A stretch of DNA of 64,000 nucleotides. It comes from Nitrospira lenta (lineage in GTDB: Bacteria; Nitrospirota; Nitrospiria; Nitrospirales; Nitrospiraceae). Under the pieces are notes generated by a model. The model was given only the letters and a program-made list of their open reading frames with translations, was not told the DNA's origin and made no database searches. The translations under genes were made by a program, and so were the position numbers. Shown here in pieces: positions 16,246 through 25,128 of this stretch. Within the stretch, counting starts at the first letter, position 1. Each line of letters starts with the position of its first letter. The DNA lies in NCBI GenBank assembly GCA_945865525.1, contig CAMBDY010000003.1, positions 53,829 to 117,828 on the forward strand, given 5' to 3'.

Positions 16246-16356
16246 AGGATACTCAAAAAAGCCTTCTAGCAAGGCTACAACGAGTGGAAGCCCGAGGCGT
16301 AGCCGTTGGGTACATTGAGGGTTTGAACGAAGCGGGCAGCTTTTTCAGCATCCTAC
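16246..16356. repeat. Dispersed intergenic repeat, copy A (~110 bp)
   Basis: Starts aggatactcaaaaaagcc and ends ctttttcagcatcctac, i.e. imperfect terminal inverted repeats of the form GGAT.CT.AAAAA / TTTTT.AG.ATCC. Interior contains GTTGGGTACATTGAGGGTTTGAACGAAG, matching copy B near 35100. No coding sequence. Sits at the 3' ends of two convergent genes. Confidence 0.75.
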
Positions 16357-16358
16357 CG

Positions 16359-17360
16359 CTAGAGTGACCCTTCGCCCTTGAGATACCGGCGAAAGCGCCC
16401 CATCAAATCAGCCCCGAGCGTCCCGCCTTCCGGCTTTTTCACGTCCGGATCGGCAAAATGTCCACGAATTTCCTGAAGGCGCTTTTCCGCCTGTTCATTC
16501 CCCTGCAACCGCTTAGTCTTCTCCAGCGCCGTATCAAAGGCCTCAAACGTTAACTCCTTGTATCCGAATGAGCGAATCCGTTTGACCGCTTTCATCATGG
16601 CCTGATTCCGGAACCCTGTCAGATGCTCCGAGTCGATCTCTTTAAGCCCAAGCTTCCGTGCCCGCCGCTCGGCGGCCTTGCGGATTCCGCTCCGTACGAA
16701 ATCCGGAGACGTTTGCAATCGCTTCCACGCCTCATCGCTCCAAGCAACTCGCTCTTGAGGGACACCCCACAATTGCAGCAAGATCGACTCATCGATCTTC
16801 GTCATACCTTTCTCTCTCGCCAAATCCTCCGTATCCCGCTTCAGCATATCCGTGACAAACTCCATGGCGATCGGCGGCGACTCTTTCAATTTCTCCTGCA
16901 ACTGGGCGAGCGCCCCTTCGCTCCACTCCAAGGGAGGAGCCGAGACCTCACGAAGGTCGCCTAGCGCTTCCACCTTGTCAAAGAGGTCAACATTCACCTC
17001 GAGATGCCCTCGCTCCTTGGCGATCTCTTCGGTAATTTGCTTCGTCATGTTGCGCATAAATTCCGGGACGGTGTTCAGCCGTTCCTTGGCGGAAGCCGTC
17101 CAGGGGAGATGGCCTAGCGCCATTTGCTCCGCGGCGTCCGCCATGCCCGATTCGCCGCCCATCCCACCCATCATTTGATTCTTGAACTGATCAAGGATCT
17201 CCCCTGTGATCTCTGCATAGCCAAGCTCTTTGGCCTTTTTTTCAGCCAAACGGCGAACCATACCACGCAAAAATACTGGCGCCCGCTCGAGACGTTTAGA
17301 GGCCTCATCCGTCCAGCAGATCTCTACTCCGACCGCATCCTGAGAATCTGGTGAGTTCAT
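16359..17360 (-). CDS. Protein with four PCP_red (protochlorophyllide reductase C-terminal-like) repeats
   Basis: A 333-residue soluble protein made of repeats of the small domain otherwise known from the C-terminus of the BchB/ChlB subunit of dark-operative protochlorophyllide reductase (PCP_red). The recognisable unit is W(S/T)..A..RL...P.F(V/L)R plus an Ala/Glu/Arg helix ending G; copies start at about residues 14 (CWTDEASKRLERAP), 85 (PWTASAKERLNTVP), 143 (EWSEGALAQL, most divergent) and 202 (AWSDEAWKRLQTSP). No P-loop, no Cys cluster motif, and no Bch/Chl partner genes exist here, so it is not a photosynthesis enzyme. It is the last gene of the aroF-to-ihf directon. Confidence 0.75.
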   Translation of the reverse strand: MNSPDSQDAVGVEICWTDEASKRLERAPVFLRGMVRRLAEKKAKELGYAEITGEILDQFKNQMMGGMGGESGMADAAEQMALGHLPWTASAKERLNTVPEFMRNMTKQITEEIAKERGHLEVNVDLFDKVEALGDLREVSAPPLEWSEGALAQLQEKLKESPPIAMEFVTDMLKRDTEDLAREKGMTKIDESILLQLWGVPQERVAWSDEAWKRLQTSPDFVRSGIRKAAERRARKLGLKEIDSEHLTGFRNQAMMKAVKRIRSFGYKELTFEAFDTALEKTKRLQGNEQAEKRLQEIRGHFADPDVKKPEGGTLGADLMGRFRRYLKGEGSL

Positions 17361-17373
17361 GGTCCGTTTCCTG

Positions 17374-17655
17374 TTATGACTGGTTCAGGAGTTCTTTCAA
17401 TTCTTTACCGACCTTAAAGAACGGCACCTTTTTAGCTGGCACCGCCACGGTTGCGCCGGTCTTGGGGTTCCGCCCCTCTTTCATCCGGCGAGCTCGCAAC
17501 CGAAAGCTACCGAACCCTCGAATTTCTGTCTTGTCCCCGTTCTTGAGCGAGTCACGAACGCAGTCGAAAATCGTATTGACAACGACTTCCGCCTGCCGCT
17601 TCGTCAAAGTCGTGACCTGCTCGGAGACACGCTCGATGATCTGGGCCTTGGTCAT
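17374..17655 (-). CDS. Integration host factor-type DNA-binding protein (HU/IHF family)
   Basis: 93 residues, DNA-bending histone-like fold: the conserved arm sequence GFGSFRLRARRMKEGRNPKTGATV is present with the characteristic RNPKTG. Basic character and the AKKVPFFKVGK tail are typical. It most resembles IHF subunits rather than HU because of its position downstream of rpsA and sppA, an arrangement seen in delta- and epsilonproteobacteria and Nitrospirota. It would act in the nucleoid, bending DNA at promoters or in replication and recombination. Confidence 0.9.
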   Translation of the reverse strand: MTKAQIIERVSEQVTTLTKRQAEVVVNTIFDCVRDSLKNGDKTEIRGFGSFRLRARRMKEGRNPKTGATVAVPAKKVPFFKVGKELKELLNQS

Positions 17656-17710
17656 AATGAACTCCCCCTCTTTCGTGGCGTGAATCAGCCAGACGGATGA
17701 CCCGACCGCG

Positions 17711-18604
17711 CTAAAACGCCATAAGATACTTCAACCCCACCCCGGAATAAAAATCCAGCTTGGGGAAAAGCACCAACAATCGTGACTCGATCAACTCTCT
17801 GATCGAAAATCGCCGTCGTGGCTCAATGACCTTCGGCTCACCCTCGATACCGGCGACATCCGCTGCAAGCTGAATAGCATCGTCCAAGTCCCCAAGTTCA
17901 TCCACTAGCTTCGCCGCTTTCGCCTGGCGGCCTGTAAAGATTCTACCATCTGCCAAAGCCTGCACAACCGCCAAATCGAGTCCACGCCCCTCCGCCACCG
18001 CCTCGATGAACTGTTGATGGACATCATCCATGACGGACTGGAGCAGCGCGCGCTCCTCGTCGCTCATCTTCCGGAGCGGCGATCCCACATCCTTATAGCG
18101 CCCGCTTTTGATCACGATACCTTCCACCCCGATCTTCTTGAGCAACTCTTCAACATTGGCCATCTCCATGATAACCCCGATGCTTCCAGTCAGGGTTCCT
18201 GAATTAGCCATAATCCGATCAGTCGCTACCGCAATGTAGTACCCCCCTGACGCCGCCACCGTACCCATGGAGGTAATCACCGCCTTATTATGCTTACTGC
18301 GCACCCGCTGAACCGCATCGTGGATTTCCTGCGACGGTACGACCCCGCCACCAGGACTGTCAATTCGCAAGACAATCGCTTTCACGTAGGGATTCTCCGC
18401 AAACCGCTTCAGCTCGCTGATCGTGGCTTGAGCGTCCACGATGACCCCTTCGATGCGAATCACTCCAACCCGGTCCTCCATCGAAAAATCGAGGCTCGGG
18501 AAGAACAGGTTCAACAGGAAGAGGATCCCTAGCCCAAGGCCGAACGCCCAGAACACTTTGCGAAAGAGGCCACGCTTGCCCAGCTTATCTGTTTCAAGAG
18601 CCAT
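17711..18604 (-). CDS. sppA: Signal peptide peptidase SppA (S49 family, short form)
   Basis: Membrane-bound serine peptidase that cleaves residual signal peptides in the envelope. One N-terminal membrane segment (about residues 16-32 from the chosen start) then the S49 core: SMGTVAASGGYYIA holds the catalytic Ser, and SGRYKDVGSPLR the catalytic Lys. Start chosen at ATG 18604 rather than TTG 18625, giving 297 residues, the usual length of the single-domain form. It lies between rpsA and the IHF gene, as in many proteobacterial operons. Confidence 0.93.
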   Translation of the reverse strand: MALETDKLGKRGLFRKVFWAFGLGLGILFLLNLFFPSLDFSMEDRVGVIRIEGVIVDAQATISELKRFAENPYVKAIVLRIDSPGGGVVPSQEIHDAVQRVRSKHNKAVITSMGTVAASGGYYIAVATDRIMANSGTLTGSIGVIMEMANVEELLKKIGVEGIVIKSGRYKDVGSPLRKMSDEERALLQSVMDDVHQQFIEAVAEGRGLDLAVVQALADGRIFTGRQAKAAKLVDELGDLDDAIQLAADVAGIEGEPKVIEPRRRFSIRELIESRLLVLFPKLDFYSGVGLKYLMAF

Positions 18605-18678
18605 AGTTTTTCTGTTCACTCCCAATGCCGAGGGCAGCTACGCGCCCCCGGCATATACGGAAATCTACCGACTCACGC

Positions 18679-20394
18679 CTACTTCTCGTCCTCGGCTGAA
18701 TCCCGCTTCCGGCTTTGCTTCGCCGCGCGGCCCAAGCTCTGATCCAACATGCCTTGCGTAGAATGGTATTCATCCACCTGCCGGCGATCGCTATCCGACT
18801 GGTGATCGCGCAGGCTAAGTGCGATCTTCCGCTCTTCACGATCCACTTTGATGATCTTGGCCGTAACTTCTTCGCCCAGCTTGAACTTCTCTTCCAGCTT
18901 AGCTTGCGAATCGAGACCCACCTCGCTAATGTGAATCAAGCCTTCGACGCCTCCATCCAATTCGACAAAAATGCCGAAATCAGCGATCTTGCTTACCTTC
19001 CCAACCGCCACATCCCCAACACCATAACGGTTCGGGATCTCCGCGTCCCAGGGATCGCTCGCGAGCTGCTTGTACCCGAGCGACAGCCGCTCTTTTTCCT
19101 TGTCGATCCGCAAGACCACGGCTTCGACTTTCTGCCCCTTCTTGAAGAGCTCAGAGGGATGCTTGATATGCTTCGTCCAGGACATGTCAGAAATATGGAT
19201 CAATCCATCAATGCCCTCTTCCAGCCCGACGAACGCACCGAAGTCTGTGAGGCTCTTTATCTTTCCTTCGATACGTGTACCGATGGCGTACTTACCTTCC
19301 ACCATATTCCAAGGGTTCGGCGCCGTCTGCTTCATCCCGAGCGAGATCTTCCTGCTACCAGGATCCACGTTCAGCACCGCCGCTTCAACCTCATCCCCGA
19401 CGGAGACGACGCGCGACGGGTGACGCACCTCGTGGGTCCAGGACATCTCGGAGACGTGCACCAATCCCTCGACACCCGGTTCGAGTTCGATGAATGCTCC
19501 GTAATCCGTCAAGCTCACGACGCGGCCACGCACACGGGTACCGATCGCATACTTCCCGGCCACACCGCTCCAAGGATCCGCGCTCTTCTGCTTCAGACCG
19601 AGTGAAATACGTCCAGTCTCGCGATCGTACTTAAGGACGCTAACTTCCACCTTGTCGCCGATGTGAAACATTTCCGACGGATGGCCGACGCGGCCCCAGG
19701 ACATGTCCGTAATGTGGAGCAGTCCGTCGATGCCACCGAGGTCAATGAAGGCCCCGTAATCCGTGATGTTCTTCACCGCACCTTGAATCAACTGCCCTTC
19801 CTTCAATGTGGAGAGGGTGTTCTTCCGCTTGGAATCTCTCGTCTCTTCCAGTAGCACACGCCGGGAGACGACGACATTGCCGCGGCGATGATTGATCTTG
19901 ATAATCTTGAGCGGGAAGGTGCGCCCGACCAACCCGTCGAGATCCCGCACCGGATGGAGATCAATCTGTGAGCCAGGCAGAAATGCCTTTACGCCGATGT
20001 CTACCATCATACCACCCTTAATCCGTGCCACGATCTTACCGTCAATGCTCTTTTCTTCATTAAAGAGCTTCTCCAGCTCTTCCCAAATCTTCATCTTGTC
20101 GGCTTTTTCTTTCGACAAAACCAGATTGCCGTCCTCGTCTTCGCACTCCTCGATGTAGACTTTGATCGGATCCCCCACTTTGAGGTTCTGGAGCTCCTCG
20201 GTGGAGAACTGATCGTTCGAGATCATGCCTTCGGATTTGTACCCGATATCGACAACGACCTTGTCTTTGCTCACGGCAACGACGCGGCCCTCCGTGATCA
20301 TGCCCTCTTCGAGGTTCTTGAAGGTCTCCTCGTACAGGGCCGCAAAAGCCGCTCGGTCTAACTGCTGGTCACTCGATGGCGAAACCGTACTCAT
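18679..20394 (-). CDS. rpsA: 30S ribosomal protein S1
   Basis: 571 residues with six S1 RNA-binding motifs, each carrying the GxhxG..V..htdyGAFVdL core, for example GAVKNITDYGAFIDLGGIDG, GRVVSLTDYGAFIELEPGVEG and GKIKSLTDFGAFVGLEEGIDG in the central domains. The N-terminal two domains that bind the ribosome are more divergent (GYKSEG then GMMVDIGVKAFLPG). S1 unwinds and recruits structured mRNAs to the 30S. Gene order cmk-plsC-rpsA-sppA-ihf is conserved widely. Start ATG at 20394; an upstream gap of about 60 bases separates it from plsC. Confidence 0.97.
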   Translation of the reverse strand: MSTVSPSSDQQLDRAAFAALYEETFKNLEEGMITEGRVVAVSKDKVVVDIGYKSEGMISNDQFSTEELQNLKVGDPIKVYIEECEDEDGNLVLSKEKADKMKIWEELEKLFNEEKSIDGKIVARIKGGMMVDIGVKAFLPGSQIDLHPVRDLDGLVGRTFPLKIIKINHRRGNVVVSRRVLLEETRDSKRKNTLSTLKEGQLIQGAVKNITDYGAFIDLGGIDGLLHITDMSWGRVGHPSEMFHIGDKVEVSVLKYDRETGRISLGLKQKSADPWSGVAGKYAIGTRVRGRVVSLTDYGAFIELEPGVEGLVHVSEMSWTHEVRHPSRVVSVGDEVEAAVLNVDPGSRKISLGMKQTAPNPWNMVEGKYAIGTRIEGKIKSLTDFGAFVGLEEGIDGLIHISDMSWTKHIKHPSELFKKGQKVEAVVLRIDKEKERLSLGYKQLASDPWDAEIPNRYGVGDVAVGKVSKIADFGIFVELDGGVEGLIHISEVGLDSQAKLEEKFKLGEEVTAKIIKVDREERKIALSLRDHQSDSDRRQVDEYHSTQGMLDQSLGRAAKQSRKRDSAEDEK

Positions 20395-20454
20395 GATGTG
20401 AATCCTACCCTTCCGACAAATGTCGGGTGCTGATGGTTAAAGAAACACCGACAT

Positions 20455-21111
20455 TCACTCAGCATTGCGAATGCCGGCACTGGACGACTGAACCGGAGAC
20501 TCGATGGTACCCAAGGAGGCGATACGATTCATCACGGCGTGACTCACCTCCTGATAAAACTGCTTGTTCCCTCCGTGCTCCTCACTTCGGGGAAACGTGA
20601 GGGGCGCACCATACAACACGGTCACGGGGCGAAACCGCGGCCACATGGTGCCCATCGGCAACGCCTCATAGGTGCCCTTGAGATAGGCCGGCACAACCGG
20701 ACAGCCGGTCTGCGCCACAATCACGCCAATCCCCGGCTTGGGGACTCGTAGCCGCCCATCCTGGCTGCGACTTCCCTCAGGAAAAATCACCACGATCTTC
20801 CCTGCCTTGATCAAACTCACTGCCTTGCCGAATGCATCACGGTCCAGCCGGCCGGTCCGCAAGGGAATCCACCCCAACCATTCGCAGATCGCCTTACTGC
20901 CTGGAATCGAGAAGAGATCGCTCCGCCCCAAATACCAAGCCCGCCTCCCAAGCCCGCAACCGAGGAACGGGATATCCAAATAACTGGCATGGTTCGCCGC
21001 CACGATAAACCCGCCACTCTTGGGAACCGCCCCCACGACCCGATAGCGGAAACAAATCTTCCCGATCACCAGGGAAAAAATCGCTAAAAGGCGATAGATT
21101 ACTCCGCTCAC
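20455..21111 (-). CDS. plsC: 1-acyl-sn-glycerol-3-phosphate acyltransferase
   Basis: Membrane-associated acyltransferase making phosphatidic acid. The catalytic NHASYLD (HX4D) motif is at residues 36-42 and the second motif FPEGSRS near 117; a TAYLKG segment completes the family pattern. A hydrophobic N-terminus (residues 1-20) provides membrane association. Its start overlaps the cmk stop by four bases. Length 218 is normal for the bacterial enzyme. Confidence 0.92.
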   Translation of the reverse strand: MSGVIYRLLAIFSLVIGKICFRYRVVGAVPKSGGFIVAANHASYLDIPFLGCGLGRRAWYLGRSDLFSIPGSKAICEWLGWIPLRTGRLDRDAFGKAVSLIKAGKIVVIFPEGSRSQDGRLRVPKPGIGVIVAQTGCPVVPAYLKGTYEALPMGTMWPRFRPVTVLYGAPLTFPRSEEHGGNKQFYQEVSHAVMNRIASLGTIESPVQSSSAGIRNAE

Positions 21112-21830
21112 AACTTCTCTGCAATCACAGCCATCATCTGGTCCACCACCTCGGTCGCGGACAAGTTCGAGGTATCGATAGACCTGGCATCTTCGGCCGG
21201 AACTAGCGGGGAGATCGCACGGGACCGATCCCTCCGATCGCGACTCGCCAAATCGACGTTCGTCTCTTCAAGCGCCCCGGAATAGCCCGCCGTCACCAGC
21301 TCCCGATGCCGACGCTGCGCTCTCACATTCGGGTCCGCTTCGAGAAAAAATTTCACGTCTGCAGAGGGAAACACCTTGGTGCCCATGTCGCGCCCTTCCG
21401 CCACTACCGACCCGCCAGCTCCGATCTGTCGCTGGATCGGCAATAGCCAGACCCGCACTGAAAGAATGGCAGAGACTACCGAGGCGGCAGCCGACACGCC
21501 GGGAGTTCTGAGTTCGCCGGTCACATCCTTGCGATTCACTAAGACCGTGCCGGTTCCGTCATGCAGGGGCATCTCGATCGAAAGACTAGGGAGCAATGCG
21601 GCTACCGCCACCTCGTCAGCCGGATCCAACCCTGACTCAATCACGGCCCAGGCTATGGCCCGATAAAGGGCCCCCGTATCGAGATACAAATAGCCCAAGC
21701 GAGCCGCCAACGACTTCGCCGCCGTACTCTTCCCGACACCGGCAGGTCCGTCGATCGCCACGATCAGCCGATTCGCTTGCTTTGATTCCGTCACAGTTCC
21801 CACGTCGTGGCCCCGTATTACAGCCGTCAC
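21108..21830 (-). CDS. cmk: Cytidylate kinase
   Basis: Phosphorylates (d)CMP using ATP for nucleotide pools. P-loop GPAGVGKST at about residues 30-38; substrate-binding segment GQLR replaced by the Cmk-typical DTGALYRAIAWAV, and the AEGRDMGTKVFP and DLASRDRRDRSR motifs are present. The 240-residue product carries about 20 extra N-terminal residues before the usual start (MTAVIRGHDVGTVTESK). The start overlaps the aroA stop by four bases, so cmk is part of the aromatic directon. Confidence 0.95.
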   Translation of the reverse strand: MTAVIRGHDVGTVTESKQANRLIVAIDGPAGVGKSTAAKSLAARLGYLYLDTGALYRAIAWAVIESGLDPADEVAVAALLPSLSIEMPLHDGTGTVLVNRKDVTGELRTPGVSAAASVVSAILSVRVWLLPIQRQIGAGGSVVAEGRDMGTKVFPSADVKFFLEADPNVRAQRRHRELVTAGYSGALEETNVDLASRDRRDRSRAISPLVPAEDARSIDTSNLSATEVVDQMMAVIAEKL

Positions 21831-23149
21831 TGACGTTCCGTCAATAATTCCAATAATGTGCGCTGAAAGACCGGGAAGGATGTTGCGATACAGGCAGTTT
21901 CATCAATCACGGTCGGCGCCAAGGCGGTCAAGCCTGCAATGGCCAACGACATTGCTACCCGATGGTCTCCATGACTGCGGCCATGGCCAGCCTGCAAGAA
22001 GCCATTCTTCTCTGTCGTGCCCAATCCTCGCACCGTCATCCCATCCGGCTGTTCCGTAATCCGGGCCCCCATCGCGCGCAACTCCACCGAGATGGTCGCG
22101 ATCCGATCACTCTCCTTCACCCGCAGCTCCTCGGCCCCCGAAATCACTGTTTCCCCCGCTGCAACCGCCGCCGCGACACAAAGAACCGGGAACTCGTCGA
22201 TCGTCTGAGGAATCAGCTCAGGCCCGACCGCTACCCCATGCAATCTGGCCGATTTGACCCGGATATCCGCAACCGGCTCTCCCGCCTCTTCCCGCCGGTT
22301 GAGCAATTGAATATCTGCGCCCATCCTCAGCATCACATCCAGCAAACCAGTTCTGGTCGGATTGATCCCCACATGCTGGATCGTCACATCCGAGCCAGGC
22401 ACAATCGTCGCGCCCACGATGAAGAAGGCGGCGGCAGAAAAATCGCCCGGCACGACAAGTTGCGGAACTCCATTCCACCCGACCGAGGGTCGTCCTTCGA
22501 CCAGCAGAGTCGTTTCGTCCCGGGTGAGCCCGATACCAAAAAACTGAAACATCCGTTCCGTATGGTCCCGCGAAAGGCGAGGCTCAGTAATACGACTCGT
22601 ACCTTCGGCGAACAACGCCGCCAGCAACAGGGCAGATTTGATTTGCGCGCTCGCCACTGGGGAAGTATAGGTAATCGCGCGGAGACGACTGCCCGTCACC
22701 GCGAGAGGCGCCAATTCACCGCCCTTGCGCCCTGCGATACTTGCACCCATTTCCCGCAACGGCTTGACGATTCGCCCCATCGGACGGCGCCGGATCGACT
22801 CATCGCCAGTCAAGACGGTAAAAAAGTCTTGTCCCGCCAGCAAACCTGTCAGCAGGCGAATGCCTGTTCCTGAGTTCCCGCAATCGATTGGTCCGCTCGG
22901 CTCGGTCAGGCCCCATAGGCCTTTCCCATGCACACATAACTCATCGGCTGATTCATCCATCCGCACGCCCAAAGCCTGTAAGGCACGCATCGTGTTGAGG
23001 CAATCTTCGCCTCGACAATAGCGCGCAATCCTACTAACCCCATTGGCCAAGGCGGTCAGGATGATCGCGCGATGGGTGATAGATTTATCACCAGGGACGA
23101 CAATCGTTCCCCGTAGCGGCCGGCCTGGGGTAATCGTGAAAGATTCCAT
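21827..23149 (-). CDS. aroA: 3-phosphoshikimate 1-carboxyvinyltransferase (EPSP synthase)
   Basis: Transfers enolpyruvyl from PEP to shikimate-3-phosphate. Signature VVPGDKSITHRAI near residue 20 and GNSGTGIRLLTG near 95; the second phosphate-binding motif and the RVKESDR-type segment (RVKESDRIATIS) are present. Start chosen at ATG 23149, giving the usual roughly 440 residues; an upstream in-frame start at 23242 would overlap tyrA and add a Pro/Arg-rich stretch absent from the family. Coupled to cmk downstream. Confidence 0.95.
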   Translation of the reverse strand: MESFTITPGRPLRGTIVVPGDKSITHRAIILTALANGVSRIARYCRGEDCLNTMRALQALGVRMDESADELCVHGKGLWGLTEPSGPIDCGNSGTGIRLLTGLLAGQDFFTVLTGDESIRRRPMGRIVKPLREMGASIAGRKGGELAPLAVTGSRLRAITYTSPVASAQIKSALLLAALFAEGTSRITEPRLSRDHTERMFQFFGIGLTRDETTLLVEGRPSVGWNGVPQLVVPGDFSAAAFFIVGATIVPGSDVTIQHVGINPTRTGLLDVMLRMGADIQLLNRREEAGEPVADIRVKSARLHGVAVGPELIPQTIDEFPVLCVAAAVAAGETVISGAEELRVKESDRIATISVELRAMGARITEQPDGMTVRGLGTTEKNGFLQAGHGRSHGDHRVAMSLAIAGLTALAPTVIDETACIATSFPVFQRTLLELLTERQ

Positions 23150-23153
23150 AGGT

Positions 23154-24050
23154 CTACTGCGTGGACAGGGCCAGTTGCGCGGTGAGCTTCTCCCGCTCCT
23201 GCCTGGCCCGTTCGAGCTCCTTTTCGATTCCTGCGGCATCACCCACTCGGATGAGCTGCTTCAATTGGCCCAACGATCGCTCATAGGCCTCGATAAACGT
23301 CACCACATTGTCTCGGTTCCAGAGCAATATATCGCGCCACATTTCAGGTGAACTGGCGGCAATCCTGGTCGTATCCCGCAACCCGCCACCAGAATGGGTC
23401 GCCAGATCGAGAGCAGGAATCTGCTGGTCGCGAATTTCAACCAACGCATTGATCAAAGCAAAGGCCGCCACATGGGGCAAATGGCTTACTGCGCCAAGGA
23501 TCTTGTCGTGTAGATGGGCATCCATCGTGAGCACCACCGAGCCGGTCTCCTGCCACATCGCTGTCACTTGCTTGAGCGCCTGTTGATTCGTCGTCGTGGT
23601 CGGCGTGATGATGCAGCGCGCGCCCATAAAAAGCTGATCTGATCCTGCCGCCACGCCTGTCTTTTCCTTGCCGGCAATGGGATGGGCCCCGACAAAATAA
23701 ACACCGGCCGGCATAGCCCGTTCAGCCTGTTCCACCAAGCGCCCCTTCACACTGCCGACATCGGTCACAACCGCGCCCGGCTTCAAACAGGAGGCCCATT
23801 CCGTCAAATGCCGCTCATAGGTATCGACCGGCGTAGCCAACACGACGAGATCAGCATCCTTCACTCCCTCTTTGGGATCGATGACGTAACGATCGATCGC
23901 GCCCAGCTCCACTGCGGTCCTCAAGTTTTCGATGCGCCGCCCGACTCCGACGACCTTGGCCGCCAAACCCTTTCCGCGCAGGATCATACCAAGCGATCCG
24001 CCGATCAACCCGACTCCGATAATCGTGACCTGTGTAAAATGCGGCGCCAT
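23154..24050 (-). CDS. tyrA: Prephenate dehydrogenase
   Basis: Converts prephenate to 4-hydroxyphenylpyruvate on the tyrosine branch. NAD-binding motif [12 protein letters not shown] at residues 10-21 and a typical [12 protein letters not shown] substrate segment. Total 298 residues, single-domain form without an ACT domain, which is usual outside enterobacteria. The stop lies five bases before the aroA start, so the two genes are translationally linked. Confidence 0.93.
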   Translation of the reverse strand: MAPHFTQVTIIGVGLIGGSLGMILRGKGLAAKVVGVGRRIENLRTAVELGAIDRYVIDPKEGVKDADLVVLATPVDTYERHLTEWASCLKPGAVVTDVGSVKGRLVEQAERAMPAGVYFVGAHPIAGKEKTGVAAGSDQLFMGARCIITPTTTTNQQALKQVTAMWQETGSVVLTMDAHLHDKILGAVSHLPHVAAFALINALVEIRDQQIPALDLATHSGGGLRDTTRIAASSPEMWRDILLWNRDNVVTFIEAYERSLGQLKQLIRVGDAAGIEKELERARQEREKLTAQLALSTQ

Positions 24051-24096
24051 ACTTCACGCTGGATCGAAGGAGTCCCTCAATCCTGAGTCCTTCAGG

Positions 24097-25110
24097 TTAT
24101 AGATCACGACCAACGGCGACTGCGATCTTTCGCATGTCATGCATCAACTCTTTGAACTGGCTCGGAGTAAGAGACTCTTCGCCGTCGCACAGAGCACATT
24201 CCGGGTTCGAATGGACTTCGATCAGAAGACCGTCCGCCCCGGCTGCCACGGCTGCCTTCGACATCGGCGCGACCAGATTCCATTTGCCGGTCGCATGGCT
24301 GGGATCGACGATAACGGGTAAATGCGAAAGCTCCTTTAACGTCGGTACCGCCGCGAGATCAAGCGTGTTGCGATATTGCGTTTCAAAAGTTCTGATTCCC
24401 CGCTCGCACAACATGACGTTCTGGTTTCCGCGGGACATGATGTATTCCGCCGACAAGAGGAATTCCTTGATCGTGGCCGACAGACCTCGTTTCAATAGCA
24501 CTGGCTTATCGTAGGCCCCGACTTCCTTGAGGAGCTCGAAATTCTGCATATTGCGCGCGCCGATTTGGATGATGTCGGCCTTCTCAAGAAACAAGTCGAT
24601 ATCGCGGGTGTCCAGAATCTCGCTGACCACCGGCAACCCGGTTTGCTTCTTGGCTTCCAGCAGGTAGTCTAATCCCTCGCGGCCGAGTCCTTGGAAGGAA
24701 TAGGGAGAAGTGCGCGGCTTGTACGCGCCACCGCGCAAGATGCTCGCGCCGGCTGCCTTGACCTCATGGGCAATCCCAACCGTCAATTCGAGCCGTTCCA
24801 CCGCGCAAGGCCCCCCCATAATGACCAGCTTGTTACCGCCAATCTTGACCCCGCCCACATCGATGATCGTGCCCTCACGCTTAAACTCCCGGCTGACTAA
24901 TTTCCATGGCGCGAGAATCGGCAGCACACTTTCCACGCCCGGCAAGGCTGTGAGCGGCTGGTTGTGCAGTATCCGATCGTCACCGATGACGGCGATGATC
25001 GTCCGCTCCTGGCCAGTCGAGAGTTGCGACTTCAATCCCAGCTCACGAAGCCGGCCGATAATGTGATCGACTTCGCGTTCGCTGGCGTCCGGTTTCAATA
25101 CGATGATCAT
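24097..25110 (-). CDS. aroF: 3-deoxy-7-phosphoheptulonate synthase (type I-beta DAHP synthase)
   Basis: First committed step of the shikimate pathway. An N-terminal ferredoxin-like regulatory domain (residues 1-75, [14 protein letters not shown] to the LAPWK segment) precedes the catalytic barrel, the arrangement of type I-beta enzymes such as those of Thermotoga and Bacillus. Catalytic motifs: [49 protein letters not shown] with the key Lys later (VLLKRG), and DPSHATGKW with the metal His. Regulation by tyrosine or phenylalanine via the N-terminal domain is likely but not shown here. Confidence 0.96.
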   Translation of the reverse strand: MIIVLKPDASEREVDHIIGRLRELGLKSQLSTGQERTIIAVIGDDRILHNQPLTALPGVESVLPILAPWKLVSREFKREGTIIDVGGVKIGGNKLVIMGGPCAVERLELTVGIAHEVKAAGASILRGGAYKPRTSPYSFQGLGREGLDYLLEAKKQTGLPVVSEILDTRDIDLFLEKADIIQIGARNMQNFELLKEVGAYDKPVLLKRGLSATIKEFLLSAEYIMSRGNQNVMLCERGIRTFETQYRNTLDLAAVPTLKELSHLPVIVDPSHATGKWNLVAPMSKAAVAAGADGLLIEVHSNPECALCDGEESLTPSQFKELMHDMRKIAVAVGRDL

Positions 25111-25128
25111 GTGGTCCCCACCCTTCGC

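Noticed and set aside
18715..19605. Long plus-strand frame antisense to rpsA
   Set aside because: Mirror frame of a highly conserved, GC-structured gene; no ribosome binding site and no homology pattern.
23149..23242. N-terminal extension of aroA
   Set aside because: Overlaps the tyrA end and reads as a Ser/Pro/Arg-rich stretch absent from the family; ATG 23149 is the real start.
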